The position numbers and the translations under genes were made by a program. A stretch of 35,592 bases of DNA from M3007 sp041160955 (GTDB lineage: Bacteria; Bacteroidota; Bacteroidia; Chitinophagales; Saprospiraceae): contig JBEAVK010000323.1 of NCBI GenBank assembly GCA_041160955.1, positions 1-35,592 of the forward strand. The letters are read 5' to 3'. Positions 24,401-32,628 of the stretch are shown here, piece by piece. The stretch's first letter is position 1. Each line of letters starts with the position of its first letter. The notes below the pieces were generated by a model. That model made no database searches and was not told the DNA's origin. It worked only from the letters and a program-made list of their open reading frames with translations.

Positions 24401-26449
24401 ATGCAACTCAATAATTATACCCTAGGCCAATGGCAGCCCGGCACTGGCGATGGCGTACCTCAGTACAACGCCATCACCGGTGCGCTCATCGGCACTGCCT
24501 CCGACCAAGGCTTGGATTATCAAGCCATTTTAGATTATGCGCGTACAAAGGGCAATCCCGTACTGCGTCGTATGACTTTCCAAGAGCGCGGTTTGATGCT
24601 CAAAAACCTAGCCTTTTACCTCACAGAGCGCAAGGAGCGGTATTATGCCGTATCTGCCTGGACAGGTGCTACACGCGCCGATAGTTGGGTGGATATAGAA
24701 GGCGGTATTGGTAATCTATTTGCTAATGCGTCCCTCCGGCGGCGTTTTCCGAATGAACCTTATTATGTAGAAGGCGAAACGATCCGATTATCCAAGGAAA
24801 ATACTTTTTCGGGGCATCATATCCTCACGCCCAAACGCGGCGTAGCTGTGCATATCAATGCCTTTAATTTCCCGATTTGGGGTATGCTGGAAAAAATTGC
24901 CGTAAATCTACTCGCTGGTGTGCCGGCTGTGGTAAAAGCGAGCGAACATACTTCTTATTTAACGGAATGTATGGTGCGTGATATAGTGGAAAGCAAAATT
25001 TTGCCCGAAGGCGCATTACAACTGCTGGTAGGGCAGGGCAGGGGCATACTTGATTTTCTTACCCCGCAAGATGTGGTCACCTTTACGGGTTCGGCTGAAA
25101 CGGGTAAAAAACTACGCGTCCACCCCTCTATTGTGCAGCATTCAGTACCTTTTAATATGGAAGCCGATTCCCTCAATGCGGCCATTCTCGGAGAGGATGC
25201 ACAACCGGGGACACCCGAATTTGACCTCTTTATCAAAGAATGCCGTAGAGAAATCGTCACTAAGGCCGGCCAAAAATGTACGGCTGTGCGCCGCATTATT
25301 GTACCCGAAAACCTATTGGAAGCGGTGCAAAAAGCCTTGTCCAAAGAATTGGCTAAAACTGTTATTGGCGACCCCGCCGCAGAAGGCGTGCGTATGGGTG
25401 CATTGATCAATCGCCAACAATTGGAACGGGTACAGGCCAAACTTGCCGAAATGGCGCAACTTACACCTATAATATATGGTGATGCATATAATTTTGAAGT
25501 AACCGCTGCCAACCGCGAGCAAGGTGCATTTATGCCCCCTATCCTTATGCTCAATGAACATCCACTGACGCAATTGGTTTCGCATGAAAATGAGTGTTTT
25601 GGTCCTGTTTCGACCTTGATGCCCTATAAAAACTTAGCGAAAGCCATCGAAATTGCTTGTTTGGGCAAAGGTTCGTTGGTTTCAACGATATGCAGTTACG
25701 ATCGCACCATACAACGCGAATATGTGTTGGAAGCCGCTGCATGGCACGGTCGCATTTTGATGCTCAATCGAGATTCGGCTAAAGAAAGCACCGGACATGG
25801 TGCGCCTATGCCCATGCTTGTACATGGCGGCCCCGGACACGCAGGTGGCGGCGAAGAAATGGGCGGTATGCGTGGGGTATTGCACTACCTCCAACGCACC
25901 GCCATTCAGGGCCACCCAACGGATATTACCTCTGTGACCAACCAATTCCAAAGCGGTGCGGAGCAAACAGAAACACCTGTTCATCCCTTCAAAAAGTATT
26001 TTGAGGAACTGTTTGTTGGCGAAACACTTGTTACGGCAAAACATACGGTGAGCGAAGCCGATATTCATAATTTTGCCAACGTTTCCGGTGATAATTTTTA
26101 CGCACACATGGACGCTACTGCCTTGGAAGGTACACCCTTCAAAGGCCGTGTAGCGCATGGTTATTTCGTATTGTCCAAAGCCGCTGGCCTGTTTGTAGAT
26201 GCCAAAAAAGGGCCAGTTTTATTGAATTACGGCTTGGATGAATGCCGTTTTATCAAACCTGTATATCCCGGAACCACTATTGGCGTTCGGCTCACGGTAA
26301 AAGAAAAGGTGTTACAAGAACACGACCCTGTTAAGGAAGGCGTGGCCGCCATTCCGCGTGGTATTGTAAAATGGTTGGTAGATGTATATGACGAGACGGG
26401 CGAATCGGTGGCAATTGCTACGATTTTGACGATGGTGCGGTGTAAGTAG
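24401..26449 (+). CDS. paaZ: PaaZ-type fusion: aldehyde dehydrogenase plus MaoC-like hydratase
   Basis: This 682-residue protein has the two-domain form of PaaZ, which in phenylacetate breakdown opens the oxepin-CoA ring (hydratase) and oxidises the resulting aldehyde. The N-terminal aldehyde dehydrogenase (about 1-520) has 'HINAFNFPIWGMLEKIAVNL', 'FTGSAETG', the general-base E254 ('FNMEADSLN') and nucleophile C293 ('GQKCTAV'). The C-terminal hot-dog domain (about 530-680) has 'NVSGDNFYAHMD' with D564 and H569 as the hydratase pair, then 'FKGRVAHGYFVLSKAAGLF'. No paaABCDE, paaG, paaK or other partner is in the window. It looks somewhat richer in G+C than its neighbours. It converges on the next gene with two bases between stops. 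Confidence 0.93.
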   Translation: MQLNNYTLGQWQPGTGDGVPQYNAITGALIGTASDQGLDYQAILDYARTKGNPVLRRMTFQERGLMLKNLAFYLTERKERYYAVSAWTGATRADSWVDIEGGIGNLFANASLRRRFPNEPYYVEGETIRLSKENTFSGHHILTPKRGVAVHINAFNFPIWGMLEKIAVNLLAGVPAVVKASEHTSYLTECMVRDIVESKILPEGALQLLVGQGRGILDFLTPQDVVTFTGSAETGKKLRVHPSIVQHSVPFNMEADSLNAAILGEDAQPGTPEFDLFIKECRREIVTKAGQKCTAVRRIIVPENLLEAVQKALSKELAKTVIGDPAAEGVRMGALINRQQLERVQAKLAEMAQLTPIIYGDAYNFEVTAANREQGAFMPPILMLNEHPLTQLVSHENECFGPVSTLMPYKNLAKAIEIACLGKGSLVSTICSYDRTIQREYVLEAAAWHGRILMLNRDSAKESTGHGAPMPMLVHGGPGHAGGGEEMGGMRGVLHYLQRTAIQGHPTDITSVTNQFQSGAEQTETPVHPFKKYFEELFVGETLVTAKHTVSEADIHNFANVSGDNFYAHMDATALEGTPFKGRVAHGYFVLSKAAGLFVDAKKGPVLLNYGLDECRFIKPVYPGTTIGVRLTVKEKVLQEHDPVKEGVAAIPRGIVKWLVDVYDETGESVAIATILTMVRCK

Positions 26450-26451
26450 CA

Positions 26452-27324
26452 CTACAACCCATACAGATACTTCAAAGTCAGCGGCAGTTGTGCCTGTACA
26501 TTGGGGTGCTCATCTTCGATAAAGTACTGTTTTACGCCTGTGGCCAAAGCCGTACTTAGCACGTTTTTCATATCGATTTGACCAGTGCCAGCCACTACGC
26601 AATTCTCAACGGGAGAATGACCTGTAAAAATACCCGTTTCTACGTCTTTTTTCATGTCTTTGATATGCAGCGACCAAAAACGACCTGGGTATTTTTGCAT
26701 CAATTCTACTGGATTTACGCCGCCATGGTGTACCCAGTAAGTATCCAATTCAAATGTGGTATTTACTGGGTCCATCTGCTGCGCCATTAGGTCGAAAAAA
26801 GTACCTTCTGGACAGGGTTTGAACTCATAACCGTGGGTATGGTAATATAATTTGATGCCATAAACGCTCAGTTTTTCAGCGGCAGCATTGAATACTGCAA
26901 CGGCTTTTTCAGCGTCTTCGCGTTTAAAATCATCGCCTTCGTGATCGATCCATGCGCAACCAGCATACGAAACACCCAGTGCTTGGCAATCTTTGACGAT
27001 CAGGTCGATACTATCTCGGAAATGGCCAAAAGGGAAAAGTGCACCCGCTGGTTTTAAACCTGCTTTATCCAATGCTGTTTTGAATTGTGTAGCTGTTTGG
27101 CCATAAAAGCCACCAATTTCAACGGTTTTTAATTGCAGCGTTTTGGCAATATAGTCCAAGGTGCCCGGTACATCTTTTGCGAATTGATCGCGCAAACTAT
27201 ACAACTGAATACCTACTTTTTCTTGCATACTTTTACCTAATGCAGTGGGTTGTTGTTGTGTGGCTTTAGGCTCGTTAGTGCAGCCAATAAAGAGGAGTAG
27301 TGCAATAATGGATAAATAACGCAT
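26452..27324 (-). CDS. Sugar phosphate isomerase/epimerase-like TIM-barrel lipoprotein
   Basis: This 290-residue protein has a lipoprotein signal with lipobox 'LLFIGC' (Cys15) and a short Gln/Pro linker, so it is expected in the periplasm or on the outer membrane. The rest is the xylose isomerase-like TIM barrel (AP endonuclease 2 family): 'VGIQLYSLRDQFAKDVPGTL', 'LKTVEIGGFYG', 'GIKLYYHTHGYEF', 'TTFELDTYWVHHGG', 'FWSLHIKDMK', 'VVAGTGQIDMKNVL' and 'QYFIEDEH'. The spaced E, H, D, H and E residues fit metal ligands of the family. Bacteroidota often have such exported forms acting on sugars or related compounds, but the substrate is unknown. A TATATTTG element at 27358-27365 is its probable promoter. 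Confidence 0.85.
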   Translation of the reverse strand: MRYLSIIALLLFIGCTNEPKATQQQPTALGKSMQEKVGIQLYSLRDQFAKDVPGTLDYIAKTLQLKTVEIGGFYGQTATQFKTALDKAGLKPAGALFPFGHFRDSIDLIVKDCQALGVSYAGCAWIDHEGDDFKREDAEKAVAVFNAAAEKLSVYGIKLYYHTHGYEFKPCPEGTFFDLMAQQMDPVNTTFELDTYWVHHGGVNPVELMQKYPGRFWSLHIKDMKKDVETGIFTGHSPVENCVVAGTGQIDMKNVLSTALATGVKQYFIEDEHPNVQAQLPLTLKYLYGL

Positions 27325-27357
27325 GGATTTTAATATTTTTTTAGATTAAACGGCGGG

Positions 27358-27365
27358 CAAATATA
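27358..27365 (-). promoter_or_regulatory. -7 element for the isomerase-like lipoprotein
   Basis: TATATTTG on the minus strand matches TAnnTTTG and lies 33 bases from the ATG at 27324. No good -33 element was seen. Confidence 0.45.
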
Positions 27366-27385
27366 GCGCTCATGGGCGAAATACC

Positions 27386-27393
27386 TAATTTTG
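27386..27393 (+). promoter_or_regulatory. -7 element ahead of a His-rich small ORF
   Basis: TAATTTTG matches TAnnTTTG and lies 21 bases before the ATG at 27415. The -33 region is not recognisable. Confidence 0.35.
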
Positions 27394-27414
27394 TATCACC
27401 AACAAAATTCACAA

Positions 27415-27486
27415 ATGAATAATCATCACGAACACTCCGGTCATACGATGACTCCAACTCATCGTATGACTAAGATTAAATATTGA
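27415..27486 (+). CDS. Possible 23-residue His-rich peptide
   Basis: This open frame encodes MNNHHEHSGHTM followed by TPTHRMTKIKY. Five of the 23 residues are His, plus three Met, a composition typical of metal-binding peptides or His-rich N-termini of metal transporters. It has a -7-type promoter match upstream and is the only sizeable feature between two minus-strand genes. A 12-base-pair palindrome (27440-27470) lies inside it. It could be a real micropeptide, the remnant of a larger gene, or chance. Confidence 0.3.
   Translation: MNNHHEHSGHTMTPTHRMTKIKY
27440..27470. repeat. Perfect 12-bp inverted repeat with 7-base loop
   Basis: GTCATACGATGA (27440-27451) and TCATCGTATGAC (27459-27470) are exact complements around CTCCAAC. 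There is no T run on either side, so a rho-independent terminator is unlikely. It lies 95 bases downstream of the arginine deiminase stop on the minus strand. Confidence 0.7.
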
Positions 27487-27564
27487 AAATCAGCCACTTA
27501 GGATACTAAAACGATGGCTAACGCTACTAATTTATCAAAAAAGAGTTCGAGCCTTACTTCAAAA

Positions 27565-28833
27565 CTATATTTCTTCGCGCTCAATCGGGCAAGTTAGACA
27601 ATGGCTACCGCCACGTGCTCGAGAAAGTTCATTAGAAGGAATGGTGATGATGGTATTTTCAATTTTTTCTGCTGTGGTTTTTCCACTTTCTATATCCTTT
27701 AATAGTTTTTCGGCACGGACTACTTTATACCCAAATTCCTTGAATGCTTGCTCTGTGACCGGGTTGCGATCGTAAGTAATTGCTACTCCGGGTTTGAGGG
27801 TAAGCAAGTTGCAACCGTCTGTCCATTGTTCGCGTTCTTGGTAAGGACTTTCTCCGCGGCCAGCCCAAATAAACTCCATTTTGGGGTTTACTTCTGCCAA
27901 TAAAAAGTCTTTCAAACAAGGATATTCCACCTCTTCGCCATTGGAACGGTGCACGTCCACATAAGACCCCAAACCGTCCAGAACGATAGGTTTGTAAGCG
28001 ACAAAATGGTTGTGATTAATTTGTGTAAACACCGTATCAATGTGCATATACGTTCGTTCGGCTGGAATATTTACCTGAACGATATTTTTGATAATGCCGC
28101 GATCGAATAAATGATTTTTCAAACATTCAAAGGCGTAATTATTTGTCCTTTCAGATGCACCCACCAATAAATAATCTTTGTTGAGGATCATTACATCACC
28201 ACCTTCGATACTAACTGTTTCTCCGCGTTTATTGGGCGGAAACTTGTCCACGCGGTTCAGGTTGACTGTTTTGCCATCTGCTTTAAGGCGGCGGAAAACG
28301 GGGTGACTACTGAAAATCAAGCGGGTAAGGAAATTTTCGCGGAAACGAGCCTCTTTCGCGGCTTTTGTAATGATTACGTGGCCTTTAACCGTTACCGCTA
28401 AATCGCGGGTAAAAATCAGATTAGGGATCGGGTCGAAAAGAATTCGATCTTCAGGTTCAAGATAACCAGTAATAAGCGTATCTGCTAATTGCTCAGGAGA
28501 AAGGCTTGCCAAACGAGGAATAAACGAATAGGGTAATTCCTCAAAATCCGTAATTTTATTAATTACTTCGTATTTGCTATCTTCATCGCGGGTACTTTCG
28601 GCTAATAAATCGCGGATATTCAATACGTTATCATTCCCAACAAAAGCTTTTAATACTTTAATAAAAATATCGTGCTCTTCCTGCATATTAGGGAGATGGA
28701 CAATATCGTCGAAAAGTAGTTCTCCAGCACGCTTTGGTGTAATGCGGGCAATGCCTTCATCGGGGCGGTGAACAATTACTTTTTTTAAGCGGCCTATTTC
28801 TGAATCAACGTAGATACGGCTATTTGCGTCCAT
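27565..28833 (-). CDS. arcA: Arginine deiminase
   Basis: This 422-residue enzyme converts arginine to citrulline and ammonia. Guanidino-group-modifying signatures are present: 'FTRD' (141-144), 'SIEGGDVM' (208-215), 'TYMHIDTVFT' with H264 and D266, and the nucleophile C412 in 'ARGGSHCLTCP'. The opening 'DSEIGRLKKVIVHRPDEG' is typical of the family. The length agrees with bacterial arginine deiminases. No carbamate kinase (arcC), ornithine transcarbamylase (arcB) or antiporter (arcD) is nearby, so it is not part of a classic ADI operon. Its 5' region has a near-consensus -7 element (TACCTTCG, 28886-28893). The 180 bases upstream, to the AlkC gene, are AT-rich and show no gene. Confidence 0.92.
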   Translation of the reverse strand: MDANSRIYVDSEIGRLKKVIVHRPDEGIARITPKRAGELLFDDIVHLPNMQEEHDIFIKVLKAFVGNDNVLNIRDLLAESTRDEDSKYEVINKITDFEELPYSFIPRLASLSPEQLADTLITGYLEPEDRILFDPIPNLIFTRDLAVTVKGHVIITKAAKEARFRENFLTRLIFSSHPVFRRLKADGKTVNLNRVDKFPPNKRGETVSIEGGDVMILNKDYLLVGASERTNNYAFECLKNHLFDRGIIKNIVQVNIPAERTYMHIDTVFTQINHNHFVAYKPIVLDGLGSYVDVHRSNGEEVEYPCLKDFLLAEVNPKMEFIWAGRGESPYQEREQWTDGCNLLTLKPGVAITYDRNPVTEQAFKEFGYKVVRAEKLLKDIESGKTTAEKIENTIITIPSNELSRARGGSHCLTCPIEREEI

Positions 28834-29013
28834 AAGTGTATTTTACTAATATGTGGTATTGTGTGTTAGGGCAGAATTTGCGGTGCGAAGGTATGCCTAT
28901 TTTCTGCGCTAAAGGTTTTAATTTTTGATTTTAATGGCAAAAAAACGAAAAAAACGGTTAATTGAGACAAACTTAATACACTTTTGCAACAATAATGATT
29001 TCAAAGAACCGCA

Positions 29014-30135
29014 TTAAGCCATCACCTCAAATTCAGTGCCTGCCAACACTATACCATTTACTAAAATATCGAGCCGATGCACACCTGCATAATGCTTGCG
29101 GGTAGTAAAATCCTGAAAACGTTGATTCTTTTCAAACGAAATGTTTTGATCTTTCCTTAACTCTAATTCACTAATTTTGAATACTTTACGTGCTTTTTTT
29201 CCTGTTGAGGTTATATAATCTATCGCATATTCCAAACGCACCATTTCTGGTATTTCAGCAGTGTTTTGGAGTGCAAAAGAAAAATACAGTCTATCTCCTA
29301 TTATTACATTTGGCGTGCATTTAAAATGGTGGACGACTACAACATTTTGGCTTGCCTCAAAACCAAAAATGCGCAATGCCTCTGGATGGCCTTTTTTGAG
29401 TAATCCGCGACAAGCGTGGCGCACCACCCAGTCTGTTTCGGGGCTGATACCTTTCCAGGCTCTTGCCAATTCCAATGCAATATCCGGATGATCTTTGGAA
29501 ATATCATTGAGGTGATTGGCCACCGAACGCCGAACGGTTTCAGCGGGATCGTTTTTAAGACGCTCAAGGATGGGCAGCATTGGTTTTGGTGATTTTTTCA
29601 AAACAGGAATACCCATTCCCCAGGGCAACCTTGGCCTAAATCCTTCACAGGAGAGCCTGCGCACCATCGCACTATCATGCTTCGACCAAGCCTCCATCTG
29701 CGCGTACATACGGTCGGGGTATTTCAGCAAAAACGGTCTAACCGCAAATTCGGCACTAGTCAATTGCGTTATTGCTTCCAATGCAGTAATAGATAAATCT
29801 GGTTCATCCACACCAAATGCTTCCACAAAATCGGGTAAAATCCCCCATTCAAACGACATACGTTGTCCATCACGGGCAATCATGTTTTGAGCCATTTTCA
29901 CAAGGATGGATAAAGCCGTCGCATAAGATTCGGGCAAATGCTTGCGCAAACAAAATGAAATATGCCGAATCCGTTGTTTGAGTTCCAACTGCGTCCAATT
30001 CTGGTCAAAAACGTCAGTTATGAACTCTTTTTGAGGAAATACAGGGAATACCAAGGCGATTTCTGCCACCACAGTATTTAAAAATTCGGCATTGTATATG
30101 TTTTTTAAAAGGAAAGGAGTATTAGGTTCTTGCAT
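29014..30135 (-). CDS. AlkC-type DNA alkylation repair glycosylase with C-terminal Ig-like domain
   Basis: This 373-residue protein belongs to the HEAT-like-repeat DNA glycosylases, which remove alkylated bases without flipping them out. About residues 20-265 are helical repeats with family blocks 'MSFEWGILPDFVEAFG', 'RRLSCEGFRPRLPWG', 'ETVRRSVANHLNDISKDHPD' and 'DWVVRHACRGLLKKG'. From about 270 the sequence becomes beta-rich ('VVVVHHFKCTPNVIIGDRLY', 'YAGVHRLDILVNGIVLAG'), which fits the Ig-like domain reported in one AlkC subgroup and proposed to contact DNA. AlkC is favoured over AlkD because of this tail. The gene starts 14 bases after the outer-membrane protein stop, so the two are probably co-transcribed. 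Confidence 0.84.
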   Translation of the reverse strand: MQEPNTPFLLKNIYNAEFLNTVVAEIALVFPVFPQKEFITDVFDQNWTQLELKQRIRHISFCLRKHLPESYATALSILVKMAQNMIARDGQRMSFEWGILPDFVEAFGVDEPDLSITALEAITQLTSAEFAVRPFLLKYPDRMYAQMEAWSKHDSAMVRRLSCEGFRPRLPWGMGIPVLKKSPKPMLPILERLKNDPAETVRRSVANHLNDISKDHPDIALELARAWKGISPETDWVVRHACRGLLKKGHPEALRIFGFEASQNVVVVHHFKCTPNVIIGDRLYFSFALQNTAEIPEMVRLEYAIDYITSTGKKARKVFKISELELRKDQNISFEKNQRFQDFTTRKHYAGVHRLDILVNGIVLAGTEFEVMA

Positions 30136-30149
30136 GAAAACATTAAAAA

Positions 30150-30911
30150 TTAATAATAAATATCCTCCGGTTTACGCTGATAAAACGGTAAAACCCAACC
30201 CGCACGGATACCAAAACGCAAATCCAACCTACGCTCACTCAATTTGCGGCGCTCTGCAAAATCGTAATCACGTAATGTGCTGGTGAACCCTTGACCAAAT
30301 TCAAAACCGACATACCAGTTCACACGCCTGCTGATACTCAACTGTTGCCAACCCACAAACTCATTCAAGGCCAACCCTCCCGTTAATCTGTCATAACCAA
30401 AGGCGTAGTTTCCGGTTACTTGAGGTACCGTTTGGCCATCATCCTGCAAACGAATTTTATGCTGTAACCAGCCCAAACTCCCCGTTAGCCTCAAACCACG
30501 TCTGCGTTTCTCATTAAAAGTAACTAATTTACCTATGTTAGCGCCAATATAAAACCCACGTTCGCGCAGCACCAAACTCGCAATTGCTTGGTCGATACCA
30601 ATAATATCGCCCTCTGGCGTACGCAAAGCAGCAAGTGGGTCTTCTTTCACTTTTTGGCTAAAGAAAAAGTGCCCCTCTACGCCTAAAATTAAATTATTTT
30701 CGGAAATACGCTCCAACCCTCCGCCTATACTCAAATCGCGCCCAAATCTTTTTGCCATATCGGCAGCAGGAATATGAGAGCCAAGGTTAAAATGAAATAA
30801 TATCGCATTACCTTTGTTGTTCGAATCACTAAACGACGGTTCACGTGTTCTTTGTGCCTGCAAATTCAACATAAATAGTGCGCAAATCAGCAATAATAGA
30901 CATTTTTTCAT
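30150..30911 (-). CDS. Outer-membrane beta-barrel-like protein
   Basis: This 253-residue protein starts with a signal peptide (MKKCLLLLICALFMLNLQAQ). The rest alternates polar and hydrophobic residues in beta-strand style ('NAILFHFNLGSHIP', 'NNLILGVEGHFFF', 'FYIGANIGKLVTF', 'VNWYVGFEFGQGF', 'LDLRFGIRAGWVLPFY'), consistent with a small outer-membrane barrel. The function is not recognised. The ATG at 30911 is chosen over the in-frame codon at 30944 because it puts the signal peptide first and because the promoter element at 30942-30949 overlaps the earlier start. It shares the sequence CATG at its start with the divergent frame of the FAD oxidase. Confidence 0.75.
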   Translation of the reverse strand: MKKCLLLLICALFMLNLQAQRTREPSFSDSNNKGNAILFHFNLGSHIPAADMAKRFGRDLSIGGGLERISENNLILGVEGHFFFSQKVKEDPLAALRTPEGDIIGIDQAIASLVLRERGFYIGANIGKLVTFNEKRRRGLRLTGSLGWLQHKIRLQDDGQTVPQVTGNYAFGYDRLTGGLALNEFVGWQQLSISRRVNWYVGFEFGQGFTSTLRDYDFAERRKLSERRLDLRFGIRAGWVLPFYQRKPEDIYY

Positions 30912-30930
30912 GGACAAATCAGTTTTAATT

Positions 30931-32349
30931 ATGGAAAGCCGCAAAAGTAACGCCTTTCAATCCATTTCCGATGCTTTAATGATTCAAATGCGTCAGATTT
31001 TGGGTGAGCAATACCTTAGCACGGACGAAACGGTGCGCCACAACAATGGCCATGACGAAACCGAAGACCTCGTTTTCCTTCCTGAGGTGGTGGCATTCCC
31101 AGAAACAACCGAGCAGATCAGCGCAATAATGCGCTTGTGTAATGAAGCAATGGTACCAGTTACCGTACGTGGCGGCGGATCAGGATTGGCAGGTGGCGCA
31201 CTCCCTGTAGAAGGCGGATTGGTACTCTCGATGAAGCGGATGGACAAGATCATTCATATTGATGAGCGAAATTTTCAGGTAACCGTAGAACCGGGTATTA
31301 TTACAGAAAACCTACAAAATATACTAAAGGACAAGGGTTTGTTTTATCCGGTAGATCCATCCAGCAAAGGTTGGAGTTTTATAGGCGGCAATGTGAATAC
31401 CAATGCAGGCGGACCAAGGGCCGTAAAATACGGTGTCGTAAAAGACCACGTCCTCAACCTGCAGGTCGTACTGGCCAATGGTGATATGATATGGACAGGT
31501 TCTAATACCTTAAAAAACTCGACAGGTTATAACCTTACCCAATTGTTAGTAGGTAGTGAAGGCACATTAGGGGTGGTTACCCAAATTGTCCTCAAACTCC
31601 AGCCCTATCCGTCCCAACAATTACTGATGCTCGTCCCATTCCGCTCTGCCGAAAGTGCTTGCGCAGCAGTGGCGGCTATTTTTCAAGCAGGTGTTACGCC
31701 ATCTGCGCTAGAATTTATGGAGCGCAATGCCATTGAGTGGGCCATCCGATATGTGGGCGAAACACCAGTGCCGCTCCATGATGAAGACCAAGCACACCTT
31801 TTAATTGAAGTAGATGGTTTTCATTTGGAAAGCCTATATGCCGATTGCGAAACCATCACTAAAGTAGTAGAACAATTTGATTGTGGCGAAGTGTTTTTTG
31901 CCGATAACGATGCGCAAAAAACAGCACTTTGGAAACTCCGCCGCAATGCCCCACAAGCCGTTAAAAATAATTCCATTTACAAAGAGGAAGATACCGTAGT
32001 ACCGCGTTATGAACTACCCCGACTGCTCCGAACCGTAAAAGAAGTGGGTGCTAAATACGGTTTTGAATCCGTATGCTATGGCCATGCCGGTGATGGCAAC
32101 CTGCATGTAAATATCCTAAGAGGCAACCTTAGCGACGAGGTTTGGAACAATGAACTACCAAAAGGTATCCGTGAAATTTTCGTATTTGTCAAATCCGTAG
32201 GTGGTACTATTTCTGGTGAGCATGGTATTGGGTGGGTACAAAGGCCGTATCTGGATATCGTCTTTTCACCTATTGAAATGGAACTGATGCGGGGTATTAA
32301 GCGGCTTTTTGACCCCAAAGGCATACTTAATCCGCAAAAAATATTTTAA
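30931..32349 (+). CDS. GlcD-type FAD-linked oxidase (glycolate / D-lactate dehydrogenase family)
   Basis: From this ATG the protein has 472 residues, standard for the family. These flavoproteins oxidise 2-hydroxy acids such as glycolate or D-lactate. The FAD-binding PCMH domain shows 'VPVTVRGGGSGLAGGALP', 'VDPSSKGWSFIGGNVNTNAG' and 'LLVGSEGTLGVVTQ'. The C-terminal cap shows 'CYGHAGDGNLHVNI', 'SGEHGIGWVQRPYL' and the typical ending 'LFDPKGILNPQKIF'. The open frame extends to 30814, but that part is antisense to the outer-membrane protein gene. 30910 and 30979 are alternative starts. No iron-sulfur partner (GlcF/LldE type) is adjacent, so a single-subunit D-lactate dehydrogenase is possible. 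Confidence 0.9.
   Translation: MESRKSNAFQSISDALMIQMRQILGEQYLSTDETVRHNNGHDETEDLVFLPEVVAFPETTEQISAIMRLCNEAMVPVTVRGGGSGLAGGALPVEGGLVLSMKRMDKIIHIDERNFQVTVEPGIITENLQNILKDKGLFYPVDPSSKGWSFIGGNVNTNAGGPRAVKYGVVKDHVLNLQVVLANGDMIWTGSNTLKNSTGYNLTQLLVGSEGTLGVVTQIVLKLQPYPSQQLLMLVPFRSAESACAAVAAIFQAGVTPSALEFMERNAIEWAIRYVGETPVPLHDEDQAHLLIEVDGFHLESLYADCETITKVVEQFDCGEVFFADNDAQKTALWKLRRNAPQAVKNNSIYKEEDTVVPRYELPRLLRTVKEVGAKYGFESVCYGHAGDGNLHVNILRGNLSDEVWNNELPKGIREIFVFVKSVGGTISGEHGIGWVQRPYLDIVFSPIEMELMRGIKRLFDPKGILNPQKIF
30942..30949 (-). promoter_or_regulatory. -7 element for the outer-membrane protein gene
   Basis: TACTTTTG on the minus strand (CAAAAGTA on plus) is a full consensus match, 30 bases before the ATG at 30911. 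It lies inside the 5' coding end of the divergent FAD oxidase gene. The -33 region is weak. Confidence 0.5.
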
Positions 32350-32353
32350 TTAT

Positions 32354-32395
32354 TAGACATTATACAACATTAGTTTAGTATGCTGGGAATGGTTA
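32354..32395. repeat. Palindromic repeat R1 (degenerate copy)
   Basis: The left arm TAGACATTATACAACATTA (32354-32372) matches the R3 left arm at 16 of 19 positions. After a 6-base spacer the right part TATGCTGGGAATGGTTA resembles the R3 right arm with two bases missing. It begins 5 bases after the FAD oxidase stop. Confidence 0.6.
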
Positions 32396-32464
32396 ATTTT
32401 CGTTAAATTTTTTGCCGAAAATACCCCATTCCGACTGCAAAATTTGCCTTGATTTGACAAAAAA

Positions 32465-32507
32465 TTCCTCATTTCAGCATTACGACTCTAATTCTATATA
32501 ATGTCTA
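32465..32507. repeat. Palindromic repeat R2
   Basis: The segment 32475-32507 matches 34140-34172 (R3) at 29 of 33 positions, including CAGCATTACGAC. Its right arm (32489-32507) is also the reverse complement of the R1 left arm at 16 of 19 positions. The outer left arm is degenerate. It lies 54 bases before the xylB -7 element. Confidence 0.65.
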
Positions 32508-32560
32508 GTGTAGTGGTAAAAAAGGTAAGACCAAATTTTCGCTTTACCATAAAGACCATC

Positions 32561-32568
32561 TACTTTTG
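32561..32568 (+). promoter_or_regulatory. xylB: -7 element for xylB
   Basis: TACTTTTG is a full match to TAnnTTTG and lies 60 bases before the xylB start. The -33 region reads TTCG at the expected distance, an imperfect match. Confidence 0.5.
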
Positions 32569-32628
32569 TGGCTTTGCTTTTGCACCAAATGAATCAATCC
32601 AATATTTAACCATTTAGGCTCTTTTTCA

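Noticed and set aside
24955..25554. 199-residue minus-strand frame
   Set aside because: It lies wholly antisense within paaZ, whose active-site motifs are intact. The translation is Ser/Cys/Arg-rich and resembles no family.
25682..26158. 158-residue minus-strand frame
   Set aside because: It is also antisense to paaZ and spans the MaoC-like domain. No start context or motif supports it.
27440..27470. Rho-independent terminator for arginine deiminase
   Set aside because: The stem is perfect, but there is no T run on either strand and it is 95 bases from the stop. It is kept as an inverted repeat only.
27514..27597. 27-codon frame MANATNLSKK...
   Set aside because: It runs into the 3' end of the arginine deiminase gene in antisense and has no promoter or motif.
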